Shown: positions 1 through 4,785 of the stretch, one piece after another
How positions within the stretch are numbered: the first letter of the stretch is position 1
Layout: the number at the start of each line of letters is the position of its first letter
NCBI GenBank assembly: GCA_964422365.1
Contig: CAYRAV010000112.1
Span: forward strand, 1-6,507
Direction of reading: 5' to 3'
Origin: CAYRAV01 sp964422365
GTDB taxonomy: Bacteria > Bacillota > Clostridia > Lachnospirales > Lachnospiraceae
DNA length: 6,507 bases
Made by a program: the position numbers and the translations under genes
Notes under the pieces: model-generated
What the model saw: the letters and a program-made list of their open reading frames with translations, nothing else
What the model was told of the DNA's origin: nothing
Database searches by the model: none

Positions 1-93
1 TTGTGAAAAAGGAGTTTTCATCTTTTGAGGATTTTTTCCTAATCCTCCATTATTTGAATTCTTTTTAGTTGTGTTTTTACTATTTTGTTTTAC
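1..93 (-). other. Possible -1 frame continuation of the RHS toxin tip, running off the left edge
   Basis: Directly after the last sense codons of the RHS orphan (CCT AAA AAG, then TAA), the -1 frame is open for 31 codons to the window edge. It reads roughly VKQNSKNTTKKNS followed by NNGGLGKNPQKMKTPFSQ. The junction is a run of five A and one G, a place where polymerase or sequencing slips easily. Either the toxin tip is frameshifted here, or the stretch is AT-rich DNA that happens to be open. It also contains an ATG at 19-21 (MKTPFSQ, continuing off the edge) with no well-placed ribosome binding site, which could be the start of an unseen downstream gene. Low certainty. Confidence 0.22.
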
Positions 94-668
94 TTTTTAG
101 GTTTCCTGTTTTGCTCTTTTAAATACTTATTCGCTTCAGCTGTTCCTTTATTCTTTTTTATTAATTGATAATTTGCCTTTATATTTGCATCTTGTGCATT
201 ATATCCTTGCTCACGATACTTTTTATATAAATCATGCTTTTCTTTACATGGACTATACTCAGTTGGATCACTGTACCCTATCGGCAGATTCCTGCAATAA
301 GCATACAGATTCAGCCCATCTCCATAATAGGTATCTTCCTGTGTAAATCTTCCGATTACCGGGTTATAGTATCTGGCTCTTAAGTAATACTGTCCGGTTA
401 CTGCATCGTACTGCTGTCCTGTGTAGCCAAAGCGGTTGGGTATCTCTTCTTCTTTTTGGCGGTAGTCTCCAAAGGCTCCGTATTCGTACTGGTTGCAGAG
501 ATGGTGGTTTCCTTCTTCGTCTTCTCTCAGGATATGGGTGATGCTTCCCTGCTCGTCTGATACATAATGGTAGTAGGTTCTTGCACTTTCGCTGTCGGAA
601 CTGATTAATTCGTAGCCTCTTAGGTAGCGGATGGTGGTTCCTGCCAGGGTCTGTTTTTCTGTGCACAT
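90..668 (-). CDS. Orphan RHS core C-terminus with short variable toxin-tip domain
   Basis: This 192-residue reading frame is the end of an RHS repeat protein, not a whole one (full RHS proteins run to well over 1000 residues). Residues 15-70 hold YD-type repeat sequence (RYLRGYEL, YYHYVSDEQGSITHIL, YEYGAFGDYR). Residues 79-135 hold the RHS-associated core signature (RFGYTGQQYD, YYLRARYYNPVIGRF, GLNLYAYCRN, ending YSDPTEY where most relatives have DPTG). Residues 139-192 are a lysine-rich variable tip that I do not recognise; in such proteins the tip is the toxin. RHS-like sequence stays open in the same frame upstream to the immunity-gene stop at 777-779 (about ILGNLLLTDNQYRYNQNG before Met1), so the ATG at 668 lies inside the core and has no Shine-Dalgarno. 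I infer a silent or remnant cassette, expressed only after recombination into a complete RHS gene. The core is more GC-rich than its surroundings. The tip may continue in the -1 frame. Confidence 0.8.
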   Translation of the reverse strand: MCTEKQTLAGTTIRYLRGYELISSDSESARTYYHYVSDEQGSITHILREDEEGNHHLCNQYEYGAFGDYRQKEEEIPNRFGYTGQQYDAVTGQYYLRARYYNPVIGRFTQEDTYYGDGLNLYAYCRNLPIGYSDPTEYSPCKEKHDLYKKYREQGYNAQDANIKANYQLIKKNKGTAEANKYLKEQNRKPKK

Positions 669-776
669 GCCGTTTTGGTTGTACCGGTATTGGTTGTCGG
701 TCAGCAGCAGGTTTCCTAAGATGGTGCGGATTCTTTTTATGGTGATGGGTGTCCTTATGTGGAGACATAATAAATG

Positions 777-1316
777 TTATCCCCAATAACTAACATCCTT
801 ATTATACTTTTTTCCTATCTCTCCCTCCATTTCATAATCATATGATAAATAACCATCTTCATCCAAAAAATAAACATTTTCATCATAAAAAGCCACTATG
901 GTATCCCAAAAATCACTAATTTCCGAATGTATCAATTCAATTCCTTCGTTAGTCGATAAGACAATACATTCTTTATCATTATTTATAGCATACGCATAAT
1001 AACATCCAGAATAATCAGTTAAAAAAGGAATGATTTTATCATATTCCGAACAATTTTTAAAAATTTGCTCATAAACATCAAGAATTTCATCTATCTGCAT
1101 TAGTCTATATCCTGGTAAAAAATCAAAAAATATCTGTTCTGAAATATCGTATTTAGTACCATTACAAACCGTATAAATTTCGCTGAAAAAAGCTGAAATA
1201 GTTGCAAAATGTTCTAACCATTTTACACTAAAATTTGCATCAACTGTCTCCAAACTTCTCGCATAACCATTTCGTAAATTCTCACTCTTACATAAAAATA
1301 CATCAAAATTATTCAT
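777..1316 (-). CDS. SUKH (SMI1/KNR4-like) immunity protein
   Basis: This is a 179-residue acidic, soluble protein with no signal peptide or membrane segment. It shows the marks of the SUKH superfamily: a FFSEIYTVCNG stretch (43-53), FLPGYRLMQIDEI (66-78), IPF (96-98) and the DYSG turn followed by aromatic residues (101-108). SUKH proteins are the commonest immunity partners in bacterial polymorphic-toxin loci and bind the toxin domain encoded just upstream. The ATG follows an AGGAG site with a spacing of about 7, and this site overlaps the TAG stop of the broken toxin tail upstream, which is the translational coupling expected of a toxin-immunity pair. The stop is followed at once by RHS core sequence belonging to another cassette. 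It probably protects against the toxin whose tail lies at 1327-1458 rather than the tip at 90-230. Base composition is AT-rich, unlike the adjoining RHS core. Family assignment is by eye. Confidence 0.82.
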   Translation of the reverse strand: MNNFDVFLCKSENLRNGYARSLETVDANFSVKWLEHFATISAFFSEIYTVCNGTKYDISEQIFFDFLPGYRLMQIDEILDVYEQIFKNCSEYDKIIPFLTDYSGCYYAYAINNDKECIVLSTNEGIELIHSEISDFWDTIVAFYDENVYFLDEDGYLSYDYEMEGEIGKKYNKDVSYWG

Positions 1317-1326
1317 CTGCTTTCTC

Positions 1327-1458
1327 CTAATCTATTATTACAACATCAAATAAATCATCTTCTTGAATATTGTTCTGTCTATAAAACTGTCCCAAATCAC
1401 GCCCTACTGCTTGATTATTATTTAAAGTGATTGACAGCCTGACAGAAATACAAGCCTG
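1327..1458 (-). pseudogene. C-terminal remnant of a polymorphic toxin
   Basis: An open stretch of 43 codons, bounded upstream by a TGA at 1459-1461, ends in TAG only 10 bases before the SUKH start. Its last part reads AVGRDLGQFYRQNNIQ then EDDLFDVVIID, which looks like genuine protein, whereas the first dozen codons may be unrelated flanking DNA. It has no start codon and no ribosome binding site. Position, strand and the Shine-Dalgarno overlapping its stop fit the tail of the toxin neutralised by the SUKH protein downstream. The rest of the toxin and its RHS carrier are gone, so I infer a deletion or recombination scar. The nuclease or other family of the toxin cannot be told from 30 residues. 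Confidence 0.55.
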
Positions 1459-1656
1459 TCATTTCCACATCTCACATTACCAGCTATAACAGTAAAATAA
1501 CCATTTTTCATTATAATAAGCACAATGATAATAACCTTGATAAATTTTAGTGAGAAGACTTTTATATCCTCTAATTCCTTAAGCTCCATTTTTTTAATTA
1601 CTTTTTTAATTTTCATAACAGCCACTTTATGGGAAATGGCAAGTTCCTCATAAATT
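1459..1656. other. AT-rich scar region without a supported gene
   Basis: Between the toxin remnant and the rpsR operon terminator lie about 200 bases of AT-rich DNA. The minus strand is open here (peptide with an IKVIIIVLIIM hydrophobic run), but this frame begins inside the terminator, has no ribosome binding site and overlaps the toxin tail in another frame. Short imperfect repeats of AGCCTG(A/T)CA around 1437-1461 flank the point where toxin-like sequence begins and could mark the recombination junction. I see no convincing promoter. Confidence 0.35.
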
Positions 1657-1697
1657 AAAAAAAGCCGCCACACAGAATTTTATCTGTGTAATGGCTT
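1657..1697 (-). terminator. Intrinsic terminator of the rpsF-ssb-rpsR operon
   Basis: Read on the minus strand, a 15-pair stem (arms 1683-1697 and 1662-1676, one mismatch and two G-U pairs) closes a six-base loop. A run of seven T (complement of 1657-1663) follows directly. It lies 67 bases after the rpsR stop and insulates the RHS debris from operon transcription. Confidence 0.9.
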
Positions 1698-1763
1698 CTT
1701 AATTCCGTATAAAACTGTGTAAAACAAGTTTTGTGTTCCCAAAAACCCTTGTAAATACAACGA

Positions 1764-2039
1764 TTAATCCATAGTATATGGCATTAAAGCAATATGTCTT
1801 GCTCTTTTAATTGCAACTGTAAGAGCTCTTTGATGCTTTGCACAGTTTCCTGTAATTCTTCTAGGAAGAATTTTCCCTCTTTCAGATACATATCTTTTCA
1901 ATTTATTAATATCTTTGTAATCAATACCATTATCTTCTTTTGTTGCACAAAATACGCAGACTTTTTTTCTTCTGCGGCCGCCTCTTCTCTTCATTGGAGA
2001 ATCTGCTCTGTCGCCTCTGTCATTTTTATTATATGGCAT
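1764..2039 (-). CDS. rpsR: 30S ribosomal protein S18
   Basis: This 91-residue protein is a normal-length S18, which pairs with S6 in the platform of the small ribosomal subunit. The N-terminus is basic and variable (KRRGGRRRKK, 17-26). Then comes CVFC and, further on, NCAKHQR. The CxxC plus the CxxH form the zinc-ribbon (C+) version of S18. The core IDYKDINKLKRYVSERGKI and ITGNCAKHQRALTVAIKRAR are typical. The start is the ATG at 2039, because AAGGAGG sits 8 bases before it; an in-frame TTG at 2060 would place the ribosome binding site inside the gene and is rejected. It is the last gene of the operon, 57 bases after ssb, followed by a strong terminator. The zinc-binding form suggests it could be part of zinc-dependent paralogue switching if a C- copy exists elsewhere in the genome, which this window cannot show. 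Confidence 0.97.
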   Translation of the reverse strand: MPYNKNDRGDRADSPMKRRGGRRRKKVCVFCATKEDNGIDYKDINKLKRYVSERGKILPRRITGNCAKHQRALTVAIKRARHIALMPYTMD

Positions 2040-2096
2040 AATCCCGACCTCCTTATCCAATATATTTTTGCTTGTCCATTTGACAAATAATTATGT

Positions 2097-2555
2097 CTAA
2101 TTAAATGGTAATTCTTCGTCAATACCATCTGGAATATTCATAAATCCATCCCCAGCTGCCTGACTAGGCTCTGGCCTTGCCATACCCGGCTGTGAATAAC
2201 TACCATTGTCAAAACCATTATTTGCTGCTGCATTTTTGCTTTCTGCAAACTCAAGTTCTTCCATTACAACATCTGTGGTATACACTTTCTGGCCTTCTCT
2301 GTTTGTATAGCTTCCTGTCTGAATTCTTCCACAGCCAACCACCTTAGTTCCCTGTTTCAAATAACGTTCAGCAAATTCTGCTGTTTTGCCAAATGATACA
2401 CAACTAATAAAATCCGCTGTCTGTTCATCATTCTGACGTTTAAACCGTCTATCCACTGCTAATGTATAGCGTGCAACTGCACTGGCTGTCTCTCCTTGGG
2501 AATACCTAATTTCAGGATCTCTTGTAAGACGTCCCATTAATACTACTTTATTCAT
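2097..2555 (-). CDS. ssb: Single-stranded DNA-binding protein
   Basis: This 152-residue SSB coats single-stranded DNA in replication, repair and recombination and recruits partners through its acidic tail. The OB fold spans residues 1-105 (MNKVVLMGRLTRDPEIRY, ARYTLAVDR, DFISCVSFGKTAEFAERYLKQG, VVGCGRIQTGSY). A flexible Gly/Asn/Ser/Pro linker follows (107-140), and the C-terminal tip is DEELPFN. That tip is the usual acidic partner-binding end, with one extra Asn after the normally terminal Phe. The start is the ATG at 2555, with AGGAGGG about 9 bases upstream. An ATG 24 bases earlier, overlapping the rpsF stop in ATGA, lies before that binding site and is not the start. It is the middle gene of the conserved rpsF-ssb-rpsR operon, beginning 20 bases after rpsF. 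Confidence 0.97.
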   Translation of the reverse strand: MNKVVLMGRLTRDPEIRYSQGETASAVARYTLAVDRRFKRQNDEQTADFISCVSFGKTAEFAERYLKQGTKVVGCGRIQTGSYTNREGQKVYTTDVVMEELEFAESKNAAANNGFDNGSYSQPGMARPEPSQAAGDGFMNIPDGIDEELPFN

Positions 2556-2575
2556 CGAGGAATACCCTCCTTCTA

Positions 2576-2893
2576 TCATGCGTCTTGTCTAATGCATAAA
2601 TATCTGATTATATTTTCCATGATACGAATGCTTTGTTCAAGCTCACCTGGAGTTGTTTCATCAGATTCGAATTGGATGAAATAGTAGAAACCTTCTTTCA
2701 TTTTCACGTTTTTCATTATCTGAACTTCGTAAGCCTTAATTTCATAAGCTAATCTTTTCTTACCCCATTCATCAACGTTTGTAATTGTTCCGCCAAATCT
2801 AGTAATGTATTCTTTTACTTTTTCAACTGTTGCTACTCTAGCATCATCTTCGATTTTTGCATTAACAACTAAAGCTAATTCATATTTGTTCAT
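2576..2893 (-). CDS. rpsF: 30S ribosomal protein S6, with an internal duplication
   Basis: This 105-residue S6 binds the central domain of 16S rRNA together with S18. The fold is recognisable throughout: MNKYELALVVNAKI (1-14), RFGGTITNVDEWGKKRLAYEI (32-52), MKEGFYYFIQF (65-75), IRIMENIIRYLCIRQD (89-104). S6 of B. subtilis runs directly from LAYEI into a short turn and GFY; here about 11 extra residues intervene (53-63). The DNA shows AYEIK followed at once by AYEVQ (12 of 15 bases equal), so a small tandem duplication is the likely origin. The reading frame is intact. AAGGAGG lies about 12 bases before the ATG, slightly far but the only candidate. It is the first gene of the operon, with a promoter about 100 bases upstream. 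It ends in TGA, 20 bases before the ssb start. Confidence 0.96.
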   Translation of the reverse strand: MNKYELALVVNAKIEDDARVATVEKVKEYITRFGGTITNVDEWGKKRLAYEIKAYEVQIMKNVKMKEGFYYFIQFESDETTPGELEQSIRIMENIIRYLCIRQDA

Positions 2894-2988
2894 AGTTGCT
2901 TTGCACCTCCTTTTGGTCTCTGGCCCTCTTTGTATTCACCTGATTATAAGAGAGCAAGGAATATTTTCTATAACCATCACAATTTAAT

Positions 2989-3017
2989 ACTATACCATAT
3001 ATAGGAATAAAATGCAA
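2989..3017 (-). promoter_or_regulatory. Sigma-A promoter of rpsF-ssb-rpsR
   Basis: On the minus strand, TTGCAT (3012-3017) is followed by a 17-base spacer and TATAGT (2989-2994). A TG one base before the -10 makes it an extended -10. Transcription would start near 2982, giving a leader of about 89 nt before rpsF. I looked in that leader for the CCG-containing S6:S18 autoregulatory motif and did not see it. Confidence 0.7.
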
Positions 3018-3075
3018 GGATTTTTTCATCATTTTCACAGTAACAAAAATTTGTCCGTAACAGTTCAGCGATACA

Positions 3076-3138
3076 GAAACAATTGTGTAATATGCATGTG
3101 GGAGCTTGCTCACTATGGGAATATTATACAATTGTTTC
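3076..3138. repeat. Large palindrome (18-bp arms) between DUF951 and the rpsF promoter
   Basis: The left arm 3076-3093 (GAAACAATTGTGTAATAT) and right arm 3121-3138 are reverse complements at 17 of 18 positions. The exception becomes a G-U pair in plus-strand RNA. The 27-base centre contains its own small hairpin (GAG-CUUG-CUC extended by GUG/CAC around bulged bases, about 3098-3113). No T run follows on either strand, so it is not a plain terminator. It may be a REP-like or miniature mobile element, a cruciform, or a structured RNA. Confidence 0.7.
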
Positions 3139-3269
3139 CATAGGATGGATGCCTCACATGAATAATCTACCAGCTAAACTGTAAATTTGAGGAGAATAAA
3201 TAGTATCTTCTGGGAAATTATAAATGGCATGGCTGAACTATTACATTTGTGCATTTAATACAAATCTTA
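3139..3269. other. Spacer between DUF951 and the palindrome, no gene seen
   Basis: About 130 bases downstream of the DUF951 stop contain no reading frame of note and no hairpin with a T run. DUF951 transcripts therefore either read into the palindrome at 3076-3138 or end without a visible intrinsic terminator. Confidence 0.4.
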
Positions 3270-3458
3270 TTACTCTGTTCTTCTAATCCCCCTTATATTC
3301 TTTTCTATTAATTTCCTTGCCATCATGACTTGATGACCACAACCTGTACATTTTAAACGAAAGTCCATTCCCACACGTAACACCTCCCATTCAAAACTTC
3401 CACATGGATGTTTTTTCTTTAATTTAATAATATCTCTTACTTCTATGTCCATCTTCAT
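3270..3458 (-). CDS. DUF951 family protein (YyzM-like)
   Basis: This small soluble protein of about 62 residues has the DUF951 signature: IIKLKKKHPCGSFEWEV, then LRVGMDFRLKCTGCGHQVM and ARKLIEKNIRGI. One Cys in HPCG and the CTGC pair could form a metal site, but no function is established for the family. DUF951 genes (yyzM in B. subtilis) commonly sit beside the rpsF-ssb-rpsR operon, and here too it lies directly upstream on the same strand, though with its own promoter. The start is uncertain: GTG at 3464, ATG at 3458 or ATG at 3452 are all in frame, and family members usually begin close to the MDIEVRDI stretch. None has a well-spaced Shine-Dalgarno; the only purine-rich site (AAGGGAG) lies about 36 bases upstream, before a small GC-rich inverted repeat. 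Confidence 0.85.
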   Translation of the reverse strand: MKMDIEVRDIIKLKKKHPCGSFEWEVLRVGMDFRLKCTGCGHQVMMARKLIEKNIRGIRRTE

Positions 3459-3464
3459 CACCAC

Positions 3465-3490
3465 ACCGGCAAATCTAAATTCTATCCGGT
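3465..3490 (-). promoter_or_regulatory. Small inverted repeat in the DUF951 leader, between the purine-rich site and the start
   Basis: ACCGG (3486-3490 on the minus strand) can pair with CCGGT (3465-3469) around a 16-base loop. The only good ribosome-binding-like sequence, AAGGGAG, lies just upstream of it and the start codon just downstream. Folding would bring the two to a normal distance. A five-pair stem with a long loop is weak, so this is only a suggestion. Confidence 0.25.
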
Positions 3491-3545
3491 TTCTCCCTTC
3501 TTATCATATATCGACTACCTTTATTTTTTATCTTTTCTTTCATGA

Positions 3546-3574
3546 ATAATAGCACAATTTATATCTATTTACAA
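3546..3574 (-). promoter_or_regulatory. Probable promoter of the DUF951 gene
   Basis: On the minus strand, TTGTAA (3569-3574) and TATTAT (3546-3551) are separated by 17 bases. A TG one base before the -10 (TGC TATTAT) adds an extended -10. The start of transcription would be near 3539, about 80 nt before the gene. Confidence 0.6.
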
Positions 3575-3772
3575 TAAATATTTTTCTCTCTGTTTTTGCA
3601 GTTTTGAACTATTTTTCTTTACAAGAACAAAAACGCAAACTATTTTTAAATCCATTCTTGGAAGTATTGTTGTTTTATATTATAATAATAATGTAACTAT
3701 TCAAAATTATCATTCCTAATTTTGCTATAAACTACAAATAAACAAATTCAGAAAAGTGAACAACCTATTTAT
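3575..3772. other. AT-rich gap, nothing recognised
   Basis: No reading frame, RNA gene or clear promoter is visible. The plus strand is T- and A-rich, with a TATAATAATAATG-like stretch near 3680-3692 and no partner -35 element. Confidence 0.4.
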
Positions 3773-3936
3773 AGTGGAACGCAGCTGAAAATTGCTGTTA
3801 CAAAATATGCATCACAATTTGTGAGGGATTCGTGCCAAATTTATAAGTTACATCCCCCCTACATCCATTAAATTGAAAATAACTAACACACAAAGGACGT
3901 TCAGATTGGGAAAATGAATTTTCAGATACACTCTAA
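3773..3936. repeat. Short interspersed repeat, copy A
   Basis: The segment 3800-3849 (ACAAAATATGCATCACAA onward to AAATTTATAAGTT) matches 3960-4010 imperfectly but over its whole length. The segment ends in ATTTTCAGATACACTCTAA (3918-3936), which matches the end of copy B. The left end (CTGAAAATTGCTG-TTACAAAATAT) resembles the sequence beside the inverted copy of the end motif at 6051-6085. No reading frame is present. It looks like a decayed miniature element or paired insertion-sequence ends. Confidence 0.5.
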
Positions 3937-4159
3937 AATGTTCTTAAAAATTACTTATTACAAGATGTGAGACGGAGTTTGTGGAGAGACTTATACCAAA
4001 TTTCTGAGTTGTGGCAGACTACACGGAATGAATTTATACAAATACTATACTTATTAGACAAAGTCCACTAACCTGAATGGAATGAATTACAGTATGTCTG
4101 GATGAATACGCAAACTAAGTTGTGCAAATTGTGGCAATAGATTTTCAAACATACTCTAA
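3937..4159. repeat. Short interspersed repeat, copy B
   Basis: This second, longer copy follows copy A directly. Its core is 3960-4010 (ACAAGATGTGAGACGG onward to AAATTTCTGAGTT) and its end is ATTTTCAAACATACTCTAA (4141-4159), the best-preserved version of the end motif on this strand. Extra sequence in the middle includes the ten-mer GGAATGAATT twice (4025-4034 and 4079-4088). The copy stops just before the promoter of the DUF5662 gene. Confidence 0.5.
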
Positions 4160-4164
4160 GAATC

Positions 4165-4193
4165 TTGCCTATAAGAAAATGAAAAGATATTTT
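4165..4193 (+). promoter_or_regulatory. Possible promoter of the DUF5662 gene
   Basis: TTGCCT (4165-4170) and TATTTT (4188-4193) are 17 bases apart and lie just beyond the end of repeat copy B, giving a leader of about 27 nt. Both hexamers depart from consensus, so this is a moderate call. Confidence 0.4.
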
Positions 4194-4226
4194 ATCAAAT
4201 AGATATATAGAAAGGATGTTTTTTAT

Positions 4227-4769
4227 ATGAGTATAAAATGGTTACAACATTTAAAAACAATCAATCATCACAAATGGCTTGTTATGAAATATTGTTTCTC
4301 TCTTGGACTATATAAACAAGGGCTGCTTCATGACTTGTCTAAATACAGCCCTGCCGAATTTTGGGCAAGTGCCAAATACTATCAAGGTACCAGCAGCCCC
4401 CATAATGCAGAACGTAAAGAAAAAGGCTATAGCAGTTCATGGCTTCACCATAAAGGAAGAAATAAGCATCATTTAGAATACTGGATCGATTACAGTATGG
4501 AGGCAGGTGGAAAGATGGCTGGCATAGAAATGCCTTTAAACTATGTTCTGGAGATGTTTTGTGACCGTATTGCAGCAAGCCAGAATTATAACAAAGAAAA
4601 CTATACTATCCAAGCTCCACTGGAATACTTTGAACATTCTAAGAACCATTATATTATCCATCCCGCTACAAAGAAATTATTAGAAGAATTATTAACTATG
4701 CTAAGCGAGAAAGGACAACAGGAAACATTTTCGTATATTCGGACAGAACTTTTGAAAAAGAAATATTAG
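4227..4769 (+). CDS. DUF5662 family protein, His-rich with an HDLSK motif
   Basis: This 180-residue soluble protein has no signal peptide. I recognise the DUF5662 pattern: LLHDLSKYSPAEF (33-45), YYQGTSSPHNAE (51-62), GYSSSWLHHKGRNKHHLEYW (67-86), and EMFCDRIAASQNY (109-121). The spaced histidines (H35 with D36, H59, H74/H75, H81/H82) recall metal-binding HD-type hydrolases, but no activity is established for the family. The HD-like reading is inference. The ATG follows AAAGGA with about 10 bases between. The gene converges with tcdA: its TAG ends three bases from the tcdA TAG, inside a shared hairpin. It is separated from the upstream operon by repeats and has its own likely promoter. No truncation is seen. 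Confidence 0.85.
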   Translation: MSIKWLQHLKTINHHKWLVMKYCFSLGLYKQGLLHDLSKYSPAEFWASAKYYQGTSSPHNAERKEKGYSSSWLHHKGRNKHHLEYWIDYSMEAGGKMAGIEMPLNYVLEMFCDRIAASQNYNKENYTIQAPLEYFEHSKNHYIIHPATKKLLEELLTMLSEKGQQETFSYIRTELLKKKY

Positions 4770-4785
4770 AATCTAATATTTCTTT
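4757..4785. terminator. Bidirectional terminator containing both stop codons
   Basis: A perfect 13-pair AT-rich stem (4757-4769 with 4773-4785) closes a three-base loop (AAT). T-rich sequence follows on the plus strand (after 4785), and on the minus strand a shorter T run comes from the A run at 4755-4759. It serves DUF5662 from the left and tcdA from the right. Each TAG is the last codon of its arm. Confidence 0.7.

Noticed and set aside
27..47. GAGGATT/AATCCTC inverted repeat as a terminator of the RHS fragment
   Set aside because: The stem is only 7 pairs and no T run follows on the minus strand.
364..786. 140-codon minus-strand frame rich in His, Lys, Arg and Pro
   Set aside because: It is the shifted shadow of the RHS core, which is clearly coding in the other frame.
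1431..1461. TGACAG...CTGTCA inverted repeat as an operator or attachment site
   Set aside because: Arms of six bases with mismatches next to them are too short to support; noted only as a possible recombination scar.
1422..1673. 83-codon open frame on the minus strand with a hydrophobic stretch
   Set aside because: Its first codons lie in the operon terminator, no ATG in it has a Shine-Dalgarno, and its end overlaps the toxin remnant in another frame. It is probably chance in AT-rich DNA.
1794..2090. Plus-strand open frame opposite rpsR
   Set aside because: Antisense shadow of a well-conserved ribosomal gene.
2894..2982. S6:S18 autoregulatory leader in front of rpsF
   Set aside because: No CCG-containing bulge or matching stem is visible in the 89-nt leader. 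A covariance-model search would settle it.
2880..3131. 83-codon minus-strand frame upstream of rpsF
   Set aside because: It runs through the rpsF promoter and the palindrome, overlaps the rpsF start, and has no ribosome binding site.
3773..4159. CRISPR array
   Set aside because: Only two diverged, unequal repeats of 160-220 bases with no regular short repeat-spacer pattern.
4339..4578. Minus-strand open frame inside the DUF5662 gene
   Set aside because: Shadow of a gene with clear family motifs on the plus strand.
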